A model generated the notes under the pieces. It saw only the letters and a list, made by a program, of their open reading frames with translations, did not search any database and was not told where the DNA came from. The translations under genes and the position numbers were made by a program. Below, piece after piece: positions 33,296 through 41,488 of a DNA stretch of 64,000 bases. Source of the stretch: CAYRWR01 sp964428015 (GTDB lineage Bacteria; Spirochaetota; Brevinematia; Brevinematales; CAYRWR01); assembly GCA_964428015.1 (NCBI GenBank), contig CAYRWR010000005.1, positions 1 through 64,000 of the forward strand, given 5' to 3'. Each line of letters starts with the position of its first letter. Positions within the stretch are counted from its first letter, which is position 1.

Positions 33296-34513
33296 ATGAG
33301 AAGAGTAGTTGTTACCGGTATGGGAATGATCAATTCCGTGGGTCTGGATAAGGAATCTTCCTTCAAAGCCATCTGCGCCGGGAAATGCGGTGTAGGTCCT
33401 ATCACCTATTTTGATACCACAGAATACAGTGCCAAAATCGCAGCTGAGATCAAAGACTTTGACCCCACCACTGTGATGGAAGTCAAAGACCTGAAAAAAG
33501 CCGACCGTTATGTCCACCTGGGACTCAAAGCCGCTAAAGAAGCTATGGCCGATGCCCATCTTCCGGAAGGTATTGATATGGAACGTTTCGGTATCAGCGC
33601 CGGAGCCGGTATCGGGGGATTGCCTTCCATCGAAGCCACCTCTATTGTACTGCACGAAAAAGGGCCCCGCCGCATCTCCCCCTTCTTCATACCGGGAATG
33701 CTGGTCAACATGCTGGGCGGCTTTGTCTCCATCGAACACGGTACCAAGGGCCCCAATGTAGCCAGCGTGACTGCCTGTGCCGCCGGGACCCATGCTATTA
33801 TAGAAGCTACACAGATCATCATGACTAATGGTGCTGACAGGATGCTGGTGGTCGATTCTGAATCTGCCATCACCGGAGTAGGTATCGGCGGATTCGCCTC
33901 TATGAAGGCCCTGTCCACCCGTAATGACGATCCTCAGCACGCCTCCCGCCCCTTTGACGCTGAGCGTGACGGATTTGTGATGGGTGAAGGCGCCGCGGCT
34001 CTGGTACTGGAAGAGTATGAAGCAGCCAAAGCCCGGGGAGCCCATATTTACGGTGAGATCATCGGTTTCGGCGAAAGCGGCGATGCCAGCCACATCACTT
34101 CCCCTTCTGTGGACGGCCCCTTCCGCGCCATGAAGGCCGCCTGGACCATGGCCGGCAAGCCCAAAGTCGATTATGTAAACGCCCACGGGACCTCCACTCC
34201 CGCCAATGATAAAAATGAAACAGCAGTGATCAAGGAACTGTTCGGTGGCAAGGAGAACTGCCCTCCCGTCAGCTCCATCAAGGGCCAGATCGGCCACTGT
34301 CTGGGAGCGGCCGGCGGTATCGAAGCGGTGACTTGTCTTTTAGCCATGCGGGACGGTATCCTGCCCCCTACCATCAACCTCACACATCCCGACCCCGATT
34401 GCGACCTGGATTATGTCTCTGAGGGCGCCCGCAAAGCCAACCTGAACGTGGTAATGAGCAACTCTTTCGGCTTCGGCGGTACCAACGGGGTACTGGTTTT
34501 CAAGAAGATTTAA
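33296..34513 (+). CDS. Beta-ketoacyl-ACP synthase II (solitary second copy)
   Basis: A 405-residue condensing enzyme that elongates acyl-ACP with malonyl-ACP. The catalytic Cys lies in VTACAAGTHA, the two histidines in NAHGTSTPAND and GHCLGAAGG, and the glycine-rich end NSFGFGGTNG is present. It differs in sequence from the KAS II encoded at 53857-55107 in the fatty acid operon. It stands alone between a TetR gene and a terminator, with GGAG nine bases before the ATG. Adjacent to the RND/LolA module, it could make acyl chains for an exported lipid, which is inference. Confidence 0.92.
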   Translation: MRRVVVTGMGMINSVGLDKESSFKAICAGKCGVGPITYFDTTEYSAKIAAEIKDFDPTTVMEVKDLKKADRYVHLGLKAAKEAMADAHLPEGIDMERFGISAGAGIGGLPSIEATSIVLHEKGPRRISPFFIPGMLVNMLGGFVSIEHGTKGPNVASVTACAAGTHAIIEATQIIMTNGADRMLVVDSESAITGVGIGGFASMKALSTRNDDPQHASRPFDAERDGFVMGEGAAALVLEEYEAAKARGAHIYGEIIGFGESGDASHITSPSVDGPFRAMKAAWTMAGKPKVDYVNAHGTSTPANDKNETAVIKELFGGKENCPPVSSIKGQIGHCLGAAGGIEAVTCLLAMRDGILPPTINLTHPDPDCDLDYVSEGARKANLNVVMSNSFGFGGTNGVLVFKKI

Positions 34514-34520
34514 AGTATAC

Positions 34521-34550
34521 CTCTCACTGAGGCACAGAGACACGGAGAAG
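34521..34550. repeat. CACAGAGACAC-type intergenic element
   Basis: A purine-rich stretch with GAGGCACAGAGACACGGAG (34529-34547) sits between the KAS II stop and its terminator. Similar sequences recur between genes of many unrelated environmental bacteria, from my general knowledge. Only one copy is seen in this window. Confidence 0.3.
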
Positions 34551-34557
34551 AGTTAAT

Positions 34558-34594
34558 AAAGCCCTCTGCGGAATGCAGGGGGCTTTTTATTTTA
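34558..34594 (+). terminator. Rho-independent terminator after the KAS II gene
   Basis: AAAGCCCTCTGC (34558-34569) pairs with GCAGGGGGCTTT (34575-34586) with a single G-U pair and 5-base loop, followed by TTATTTTAT. Confidence 0.9.
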
Positions 34595-34722
34595 TATATT
34601 TTTGTGTTTCTTCACACAGCAGGTAATAAGAGGTCTGTTTTTGTAAAAAAACTTCCCCGGTGGAATGCCCAAATTGAATCTGACTTCATAGTCTGATTTT
34701 ATTAAAAATGAAAACCGGAAAT

Positions 34723-35277
34723 TCATTCACCCAGCACAAAGAATTTCCATAGCAACAGCATTCTGATATGCTCAGAGGTATGTTCAATGAGGATGCTGGA
34801 AACTACATGTGCCAGGGTAGGAAAGATATGGTGGTACCGGGTATCCGGCATAGGACCATGTAATTGTTCCTCTGACAGGGAGCGGAGGCTTTTCTCCACT
34901 CTGGAAACTGCATCGTCCAGCGTCTCTGTCAATATTAACAGACTGGGATAGATATTCCTGTCAGCACGGGGAGTACTTTGCTGACTGAACCACCCTATCC
35001 AGGAGTCATCCAGCCAATGGGGCACCAACATTTCTTCACTGATCCCCTGTGCGCTCACAGAGAGATGCCCCAGTGTCCAGATGGGATGACAGAGTGTAGC
35101 CGGGGTATATATTTCAGACTGCAGGAAAAGCTCATCCGGGTTTACTGTTTCAATAATAGAATTGATTTCAGATATATTTGACCGGTAATTCTTGATCACA
35201 TGCTCAATAAACATGGTCTGGAAATCATCCTCCTGGTACTTTTCTCCTTTCTCCATTAAATCCATGGGAAATAACAA
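34723..35277 (-). CDS. DinB-like family protein (metal-dependent hydrolase/thiol-transferase fold)
   Basis: A 184-residue four-helix-bundle protein of the DinB/YfiT type. The metal-binding histidines are in WTLGHLS (near residue 70) and in EHTSEHIRM (near 165-170). Family members use a low-molecular-weight thiol or act on unknown substrates. The start is uncertain: TTG at 35277 has AAGGA about ten bases upstream, while ATGs at residues 5 and 8 lack a site. It lies 32 bases downstream of the Arr gene on the same strand, so the two are probably co-transcribed. Confidence 0.8.
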   Translation of the reverse strand: MLFPMDLMEKGEKYQEDDFQTMFIEHVIKNYRSNISEINSIIETVNPDELFLQSEIYTPATLCHPIWTLGHLSVSAQGISEEMLVPHWLDDSWIGWFSQQSTPRADRNIYPSLLILTETLDDAVSRVEKSLRSLSEEQLHGPMPDTRYHHIFPTLAHVVSSILIEHTSEHIRMLLLWKFFVLGE

Positions 35278-35309
35278 AAATGGCTGGTCCTTGTTTTACC
35301 TCGTGTGTA

Positions 35310-35699
35310 TTAATTGAGAATATCACCTTTGATATTGGCTATCCTTTCACGCCATTGCTGAATTACTTCAGGGGAGGGTCTGTCCCATTCCGTGACTTCA
35401 CCCACGATCCTCAGAGGTGCCTGGCTGCGATAGGAACGCGTCGGGTTGCCGGGAAATTTTTTATCAGTAACATTTGGATCATTTTCGTAGCTGCCGGTTG
35501 GTTCTACGATATATACCCGTTCACGTCCCTCCCCCTGGGCCAGAGCCGCGGCCAGTCCGGCACCATTGACTAATGCAGTAAAATATATATGGTTCATAAT
35601 GACCTCAGGCCTGTAATTGGACCTGAATCCCGCTTTCAGCAGATCACCTACTTTCAGATCCGCTCTGGTACCATGATAAAAGGGGCCTGTATCTAAAAT
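35310..35699 (-). CDS. arr: Rifampin ADP-ribosyltransferase (Arr), non-canonical start
   Basis: Reading from ATT at 35699, the frame gives 129 residues covering the whole Arr fold: GPFYHGTRADLKVGDLL at 5-21, NHIYFTAL at 36-43, VYIVEPTGSYENDPNVTDKK near 62-81 and FPGNPTRSYRS at 82-92. His9, Tyr39 and Asp74 correspond to the catalytic His, Tyr and Asp of Arr enzymes, which ADP-ribosylate rifamycins. The first ATG (35597) would remove a third of the protein, including His9. AGGGAGG precedes the ATT by six bases. Either ATT (or the following TTA) is used, or the start codon has mutated. Confidence 0.85.
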   Translation of the reverse strand: MLDTGPFYHGTRADLKVGDLLKAGFRSNYRPEVIMNHIYFTALVNGAGLAAALAQGEGRERVYIVEPTGSYENDPNVTDKKFPGNPTRSYRSQAPLRIVGEVTEWDRPSPEVIQQWRERIANIKGDILN

Positions 35700-35744
35700 T
35701 TGCTTCCTCCCTACACTATTTCTGGTCTGGAATGAAAAGTTTTA

Positions 35745-35916
35745 CTTTCTACATGGTGCTATTTCTAAAATGATAATCTTCATTGTACAGTCTTCATCGT
35801 TTTATGACAATTATCTATAACAAAACCGGTTTAGAATCTGAGTATTAAATAATCGGGGGCTTGTCTTTTAGGCCGAAACCCGCTACAATATTCTGTATTT
35901 CAATCAAGGAGACCGT
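35745..35916. other. Divergent intergenic region between arr and tldE
   Basis: The arr frame ends upstream at a stop at 35742-35744. The remaining gap is AT-rich and holds the tldE promoter at 35861-35889. No other element is clear. Confidence 0.4.
35861..35889 (+). promoter_or_regulatory. Sigma-70 promoter of the tldE-tldD operon
   Basis: TTGTCT (35861-35866) and TACAAT (35884-35889), 17-base spacer, 27 bases upstream of the ATG at 35917, which follows CAAGGAGA. Confidence 0.6.
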
Positions 35917-37266
35917 ATGACCCCTCCTGTTTTTGCCCGGGAGCTGAGTGATCAAATCCGGGGACTATTCCGTGAATATCCGGACTACCATATGCGCTTC
36001 TTTATCACCCAGTGGGAGACCAGCTTCCTGCGCTTTTACCACAGCCAGACCAACTACAATATTGACAAGCTGGATTGCTCTCTGCATGCTGAGATAGTCA
36101 GGGATAGAAAAAAAACCTCTTTTACCCTGACCTCTCCGGATGAAGGAAAGATCCGTAGCGCGGTGCAGGACGCGGTAAGTACTCTGGACCGGCTGCCCCC
36201 TGATCCCGATTTTGTGAGCTTTGAAGACGACCCCGGGCAGTTTGATTATCCTGACTGCGTGGATAATCTCACAGATGTCTCCCTGGATGACAAGATAGCG
36301 ATTCTGCAGCTCCTGTCCGCCCTGGCTGATAAGTACGGTTTTGATATCTTCGGTATCTTTGTGACGCTGAAGGACCAGACCCGTATCCTGGCCTCCAACG
36401 GCATGGACAAGCTGTCCTGGCAGTCTCCCCTGATGCTGGAGGTCAAGGCTGTCAAACGCGACAACATGGTTACTGTTATCGATGCCTATGGCGGTGACAG
36501 CTTGAGCGGACTGGATCAGGTCGCCTTCCTAGGCCGGTTTGAAGAAAAACTTAAGAATGCCTGTCTGCCGGTGACGGACATGCCTGCCGGGGAATATGAA
36601 GTCATCCTGGCGCCTTACGCCCTGCTGGAATTTCTGACCTACCTGGGTTACGGCATGAGCGCTGCCAGCCTGGACCAGGGTTCTTCCTACTTTGAAGGGC
36701 GGCTGGGACAGTCAGTCTTTCCGGACAGCGTGAGCCTGGACTCCGATCCCCTGCACCCCCGTCTCATACGCATCCCCTACAATGGGGACGGCCATATCGC
36801 CCCCCGACTCCCCCTGGTGGAAAAAGGAGTATTCCGGAATTTCACGGTGAGCCACTACTATGCCCACAAGATGAAGATGGCCAAAAACGGCTCGGTGGGA
36901 GTAAAAGCCCTGGTGATGCATCCAGGAACTTCCTCCCTGGAAAAAATGATCTCCGGGGTCAAACAGGGCCTGTATATTTCCAACCTGCACTACATGAACT
37001 TTATCAATGAAAAAGAGACCTCGGTCACCGGTATAACCCGTGACGGTACCTTTCTCATCGAGAACGGCAGGATCACTAAAGTAGTCAACAACCTGCGCTA
37101 TACCCTGAAAATCAGCGATGTGCTGGATAATATCCGGGAGATCGAAGACCGGCAGTACGTGGTCCCGGTGAGCTCCAATTATAACGACTTCAACCTGAGC
37201 TCGGGACTGGTACCCCACATCAGGACCGGTGGATTCAGGATCAGCTCCTCCACCCGCACCATCTAG
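35917..37266 (+). CDS. TldE/PmbA-like subunit of the TldD/TldE metalloprotease
   Basis: A 449-residue protein of the PmbA_TldD family that lacks the HExxxH motif, so it is the non-metal-binding TldE-type partner. It has the family's N-terminal domain with a peptide-binding groove and a C-terminal part with IRIPYNGDGHIAPRLPLVEKG and ISNLHYMNFINEKETSVTG (key pattern N-x-N-x-x-N / T-G-I-T-R-D-G). In E. coli TldD/TldE cleaves unfolded peptides and matures microcin B17. It is 8 bases upstream of the TldD gene. Sequence is diverged from E. coli TldE, so the physiological substrate is unknown. Confidence 0.85.
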   Translation: MTPPVFARELSDQIRGLFREYPDYHMRFFITQWETSFLRFYHSQTNYNIDKLDCSLHAEIVRDRKKTSFTLTSPDEGKIRSAVQDAVSTLDRLPPDPDFVSFEDDPGQFDYPDCVDNLTDVSLDDKIAILQLLSALADKYGFDIFGIFVTLKDQTRILASNGMDKLSWQSPLMLEVKAVKRDNMVTVIDAYGGDSLSGLDQVAFLGRFEEKLKNACLPVTDMPAGEYEVILAPYALLEFLTYLGYGMSAASLDQGSSYFEGRLGQSVFPDSVSLDSDPLHPRLIRIPYNGDGHIAPRLPLVEKGVFRNFTVSHYYAHKMKMAKNGSVGVKALVMHPGTSSLEKMISGVKQGLYISNLHYMNFINEKETSVTGITRDGTFLIENGRITKVVNNLRYTLKISDVLDNIREIEDRQYVVPVSSNYNDFNLSSGLVPHIRTGGFRISSSTRTI

Positions 37267-37274
37267 GAGACAAT

Positions 37275-38723
37275 ATGAAAGAACTGATAGAAAAAATCCT
37301 GAACAGACTCAATACCCCCGGTATTGTTTTTGCCGATGTGCGCTATACTTCCAGTGATGATGAGACTTTTTACTTTGAGACCGGCGGACTCAAGGACTAC
37401 TCCATCCAGCCGGAACAGTCCACCCTGGGTATCCGGGTACTCAAAGACGGCTGCTGGGGCTTCGCGGGGCTCAACACCTTTGATGACTCTGCCATTGACC
37501 GGGCCGTGTCCACTGCCATCTCCAATGCCGAGCACGGCGCCCGCTTCCTGCGCAAAAAAGTGAGCTTCCCCGCTCTGGCCCCTACCCGGGCCGCTGTTAT
37601 CCGGACCCCGGGACGCGATCCTTTCAGGATGGATCGGGATGAAAAGATGGCTTTTTTCCAGGACCTGGCCATAAAACTGCACGGCAAAGACCGCAAGGAT
37701 ATCGTATTTGACATCCTTTTCGCACGCTTTCACCGCCAATATCGGGTCTACGGCAATACCGAAGGCACACTGGCGGAATCCACCTCCTGGAATACCCTGC
37801 CTCTGTACCAGGTCATCGCCTCCAATGCACAGGGTATGCAGACCCGTACCTATCCCGGGCACATGTCCGCCGGGGCGGGTGGCTGGGAGATTATCGAAGC
37901 GGCTGCCCTGGAGCAGAACATCGAGACCTGTGTACGGGAAGCCCGCGAGCTGCTCAGCGCACCCCGGGTCAGTGAAGAAAAAGCTGATATCATCATCGGC
38001 AGAGGGCACCTGGCCCTCCAGCTCCACGAGTCGGTAGGCCATGCCACCGAAGCTGACCGTATCCTGGGTATGGAGATATCCTACGCCGGCAAGACCTTTA
38101 TCAGACCGGAGATGCTGGGTACCTTCCGCTACGGCTCCCCCCAGGTGACCATCTACAGCGACTCCTCCGACCGTCGGGGCATAGGCTACCATCCCGTGGA
38201 TGACGAGGGCGTTCCCGGTAAACGGGTGGACATCATCTCTCAGGGCATCCTCATGGATCAGCAGACCGACCGCTATATAGCGCAAGAGCTGGGACTGTCC
38301 CCCAGCTCTAATATGAAGAGCTCCCACGGCTATGATTATCCCCTGGTACGCATGACCAACTTCTGCCTGGAACCGGGCAACGCCGGCACCCTGGCCGACC
38401 TGATCAAAAATACCGAAAAGGGTTACTATCTGGACCACACCAAGACCTGGTCCATTGACGACAACCGCTATAATTTCCAGTTTACTACCGAGATCGGCTG
38501 GAAGATAGAGAACGGCGAGATTACCGGCATCGTCAAGGAACCCACCTACTACGGTATCACACCAGAGTTCTGGGGCGCCTGCGACGCGGTATGCTCCCCT
38601 GAGGAATGGCGCTACCACGGCACTTTCGACTGCGGAAAAGGCCAGCCCGGCCAGGCCCTGCATCTGTCGCACGGAGTGGCCCCGGCACGCTTCCGTGGAG
38701 TGAGGATGGACGCGAAGGCGTGA
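37275..38723 (+). CDS. tldD: TldD-like zinc metalloprotease subunit
   Basis: A 482-residue protein with HESVGHATEADR (251-262), the HExxxH zinc motif of TldD. It is the catalytic partner of the preceding TldE-type protein and forms a heterodimer that threads peptides into a narrow channel. LCGxPxx-type residues are replaced here by NFCLEPG in the C-terminal part. AGGAGACAAT precedes the ATG. Its stop overlaps the GTG start of the DUF1232 gene, so three genes are in one operon. Confidence 0.9.
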   Translation: MKELIEKILNRLNTPGIVFADVRYTSSDDETFYFETGGLKDYSIQPEQSTLGIRVLKDGCWGFAGLNTFDDSAIDRAVSTAISNAEHGARFLRKKVSFPALAPTRAAVIRTPGRDPFRMDRDEKMAFFQDLAIKLHGKDRKDIVFDILFARFHRQYRVYGNTEGTLAESTSWNTLPLYQVIASNAQGMQTRTYPGHMSAGAGGWEIIEAAALEQNIETCVREARELLSAPRVSEEKADIIIGRGHLALQLHESVGHATEADRILGMEISYAGKTFIRPEMLGTFRYGSPQVTIYSDSSDRRGIGYHPVDDEGVPGKRVDIISQGILMDQQTDRYIAQELGLSPSSNMKSSHGYDYPLVRMTNFCLEPGNAGTLADLIKNTEKGYYLDHTKTWSIDDNRYNFQFTTEIGWKIENGEITGIVKEPTYYGITPEFWGACDAVCSPEEWRYHGTFDCGKGQPGQALHLSHGVAPARFRGVRMDAKA

Positions 38724-39121
38724 ATTTCATAGATAAGCTTAAGGAAAAAGCCAAAAGGCTGAAACTGGAATTGACTGCGTTGTACTATGCCTACCAGAAT
38801 CCGGGGACCGGGGCCCTGCCTAAAATTATCATTATATTTACCTTGGGGTACGCGTTGAGCCCCATAGACCTGATCCCGGATTTTATCCCCGTCCTGGGTT
38901 ACCTGGATGACCTGATAATCATCCCCGCCCTGATCTCCTGGTCATTGAAACTGATTCCGGCGGAAATCATGCATAAATCCCGGGAGAGGGCTTCGCATGA
39001 GCCCCTGACCCTTAAAAAGAACTGGCTGTTCGGAGTGATATTCCTTTTGATATGGCTCAGCCTGTTAACCGTCATGATGTTGGCTGTTATCAGAGTTGTA
39101 CAGAATAAACGGCATATTTGA
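38720..39121 (+). CDS. DUF1232 membrane protein
   Basis: A 133-residue protein with the DUF1232 signature ALSPIDLIPDFIPVLGYLDDLII (key pattern S-P-x-D-L-I-P-D-x-I-P-x-x-G-x-x-D-D). A C-terminal transmembrane helix follows (GVIFLLIWLSLLTVMMLAVI). Longer upstream starts lie inside TldD; the GTG at 38720 overlaps the TldD stop (GTGA) and was chosen. Function unknown. Confidence 0.8.
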   Translation: MNFIDKLKEKAKRLKLELTALYYAYQNPGTGALPKIIIIFTLGYALSPIDLIPDFIPVLGYLDDLIIIPALISWSLKLIPAEIMHKSRERASHEPLTLKKNWLFGVIFLLIWLSLLTVMMLAVIRVVQNKRHI

Positions 39122-39245
39122 AATGGGTCTTGAGTACTGCAAATGCGCATTCAAAAAAAGTGATTCAGTGTGTAAAATAGGATTCAATTTCCCAAATTTC
39201 TTATTGAAAAAAAATTCTTTATCTTCATTAAAAGCATCAGATCTA
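39122..39245. other. Short AT-rich convergent intergenic region
   Basis: 124 bases between two convergent genes. AATTTCTT and A-rich tracts are seen but no good hairpin with a T-run. Confidence 0.3.
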
Positions 39246-40691
39246 TTATAAATCCCTCTCCAGATAAAAACTGATACGTTTTATTTTCTTTCCCGTACGG
39301 TCGGGTATGATATAAACAAACAATGTTTCATTTTTCTGCTGTGCCAGGGTAGACATAAATAAGGGTACATGATTGACATATAAAGTATTCAGGTGAAGTG
39401 TACTTACGTCTAAAGTTTTCATGAAATTGGCTACATTTTCTCCATAACGGATTTGGAACTTTAAATTATTTAAAGTACCCGAAGTATAATTTTGCTTAAA
39501 CTCTTCAAAAGCTTCGTCGATCATTTTTTTCTGCTGGGAAGTAATAACCGGTGCCTTATCCATCTTGATTCTGTTTTTAACCACAGTAAAAAACGATTCA
39601 AAACTTACTCCATATACTTTCAGGAAATTCTTCACGAAGGATGCCTCATCGGTAGGAAGGCTGGACAGGAAGGAGACGAACTTAGCGTCCCCATAGGTCT
39701 TCAACAGTGTATCTACAAAACAACTGGCTAAAGGATAGGTATAAAAATCGGAAAAATCACGAAAATGTCCGATGATTTCCAGGACATCCTGCGCGGAAAT
39801 CCGGTCTATGTATGCTTTAGTAAAAGAATATTCGTTTTGGACGTCATAAAAACTATTGGCATCCGCGAAACCCTCATTCAGGAAGATCATTCCGTATAAG
39901 CGGGAATATGCCCAATTTCCCAGCATATTATAAAAAATCACATGGGCTAATTCATGATAACCACGATAAAAATAATTTTCATCATAAGAGTTAACTGCGA
40001 TATTAAAAAAGCTATAATGACTCTCCGGATAGTTCCGGAATATTCCCACTGGATTAGGACCAAATAAATACACTATTACCGGAGTATGTGTTTCAAAATA
40101 TTTCCCGAAGCGTTGATAAATGATAGTCTGGGCATTGGTTAAATAGATTAGATCAGCACTGGAAAACGAGAGATTTTTGTCATAATGCAGAATTAAACCT
40201 GTTTGTGGTAAAGAAAGGGTATTGAAGTTATCAAAATCGCTGGTATACCCTTGTTCACTAATTTTGAGAAAATTGATTAGTTTTTTCTTATAGCCTACAT
40301 AGATAATATCAGGCTCAAACTCATTAATAAATCTGCTATTGGTAAGGGGGCTTTGATAAAGAGGGCTGGAAGTAATAGCTGGAGTAGCTTTAGACAGATA
40401 GTAACCATACTCACCTGGAATCAATTTCAAATCACATACCAGATTTCCATTAGACAGACTGAGAGGATAGGTTTGTAAATCATGGGATTTCAGAATCTTA
40501 TCCTTCCTAGTAATCTCAGTTACTACCAATTGATAGTCATATGGAGCCGGAAGGAAATTGGTGGGTATAGAAACCTTATATTCAAATTTCCGGTTTTCAT
40601 TCTTAGTATTCCCGCAAGCCGCAAGACATACGAAAACTATAAACACCAAGTACATTCGGATTACTTTTCTAATCAAGAGTTTTTTCCTCAT
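39246..40691 (-). CDS. Lipoprotein zinc metallopeptidase (gluzincin HExxH-NEG type)
   Basis: A 481-residue lipoprotein (lipobox CLAAC, Cys26). The mature part carries HELAH at 246-250 and LNEGFAD at 271-277, so two zinc histidines and the third ligand Glu273 are in gluzincin (MA clan) spacing. The remaining sequence, with an N-terminal beta-rich part of about 120 residues, matches no family I recognise. It is AT-rich compared with its surroundings. Starts at ATG 40691 and TTG 40676 are both possible; AGGA before the TTG favours the latter. Substrate and role unknown. Confidence 0.75.
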   Translation of the reverse strand: MRKKLLIRKVIRMYLVFIVFVCLAACGNTKNENRKFEYKVSIPTNFLPAPYDYQLVVTEITRKDKILKSHDLQTYPLSLSNGNLVCDLKLIPGEYGYYLSKATPAITSSPLYQSPLTNSRFINEFEPDIIYVGYKKKLINFLKISEQGYTSDFDNFNTLSLPQTGLILHYDKNLSFSSADLIYLTNAQTIIYQRFGKYFETHTPVIVYLFGPNPVGIFRNYPESHYSFFNIAVNSYDENYFYRGYHELAHVIFYNMLGNWAYSRLYGMIFLNEGFADANSFYDVQNEYSFTKAYIDRISAQDVLEIIGHFRDFSDFYTYPLASCFVDTLLKTYGDAKFVSFLSSLPTDEASFVKNFLKVYGVSFESFFTVVKNRIKMDKAPVITSQQKKMIDEAFEEFKQNYTSGTLNNLKFQIRYGENVANFMKTLDVSTLHLNTLYVNHVPLFMSTLAQQKNETLFVYIIPDRTGKKIKRISFYLERDL

Positions 40692-40876
40692 TTTTTATTT
40701 TTTTATTTTTCTAAAATCCTGTAAAATTTGCTGACTTTCAGGCTTTGAAAAGTACCTGAGAGTAATTAATATATGCGTCCCCTTTTAAATATTGTTTAAA
40801 AATAAACTATAAACAACTTTTTGGTTAACTCATATATTTCACTCCCAGATTCAAGGTAATAATGCAACACTACCAT
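40692..40876. other. AT-rich intergenic region
   Basis: 185 bases between two minus-strand genes, rich in A and T, presumably with the promoter of the metallopeptidase gene. Nothing else is clear. Confidence 0.3.
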
Positions 40877-41224
40877 TCAGTGGAATTTACCCTGACACAG
40901 GGGGCATTGACGCATATTGAGGACAATATCAATTTTTGAGGTGTTACCATATGGGCCCATTTGAATTTTATTCCCACAATGGGGGCATACTACACCCATG
41001 CGGGATATTTTCGCAATCAGAAAGATAAGTGAAATAGTAAACAAAGCTCCGGTTACCGGTACCGCAATGGTATGAATTGGTCCAAATTTACGGAAAACAA
41101 GCAGAAAAATAATTAAAAGCATATTGGTTATTATTATTAATAAAAAAATGTGTCGTTTTACGTTTTTAAGGTCTATCTGGTACTGTTCGATCTGTTTCTT
41201 AATGGAATCAAATGTCGTGGACAT
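40877..41224 (-). CDS. Membrane protein with a C-terminal zinc-ribbon
   Basis: 115 residues: a helical N-terminus, two transmembrane helices (about 25-44 and 51-71) and a cytoplasmic zinc ribbon with CPHC at 80-83 and CPLC at 107-110. The frame is open four codons further upstream, but ATG at 41224 follows GGAG and was chosen. No family recognised. It is AT-rich like its neighbour. Confidence 0.7.
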   Translation of the reverse strand: MSTTFDSIKKQIEQYQIDLKNVKRHIFLLIIITNMLLIIFLLVFRKFGPIHTIAVPVTGALFTISLIFLIAKISRMGVVCPHCGNKIQMGPYGNTSKIDIVLNMRQCPLCQGKFH

Positions 41225-41429
41225 GGGCTTCTCCAAAATAGAAATTTTCTAAATGATACTTCATAATTTCCGGAATCACAATTTTTCTATATTAAAAAAT
41301 GAATTTCCCATTCCTGTGCAATTTATGCTCAACCAACTTTAACGGGGCTAAATCCCTTGAGAAATTTATTCAGTTTTCTACTACTCCATGAAAAAATAAT
41401 TTGTTTCATTTGAAAAATACCCTGTTTTA
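41225..41429. other. AT-rich divergent intergenic region
   Basis: About 205 bases upstream of the promoter at 41430-41458, with A/T tracts. No RNA gene or hairpin is convincing. Confidence 0.3.
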
Positions 41430-41458
41430 TTGTAAAAATATCGGCATTGTTGTATCAT
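41430..41458 (+). promoter_or_regulatory. Sigma-70 promoter of the hydrolase gene
   Basis: TTGTAA (41430-41435) and TATCAT (41453-41458) with a 17-base spacer, 31 bases before the ATG at 41489. Confidence 0.5.
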
Positions 41459-41488
41459 CATTTTTTAAAATTAAAACAGGAGTACGCG

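Noticed and set aside
33266..34297. A 343-codon minus-strand frame opposite the solitary KAS II
   Set aside because: It is antisense to a gene with full catalytic motifs, and its composition (Gly/His/Asp-rich) is typical of a shadow frame.
37263..38672. A 469-codon minus-strand frame opposite tldD
   Set aside because: It is antisense to the HExxxH protease gene, has no ribosome-binding site and no family motifs; it results from high GC at third positions.
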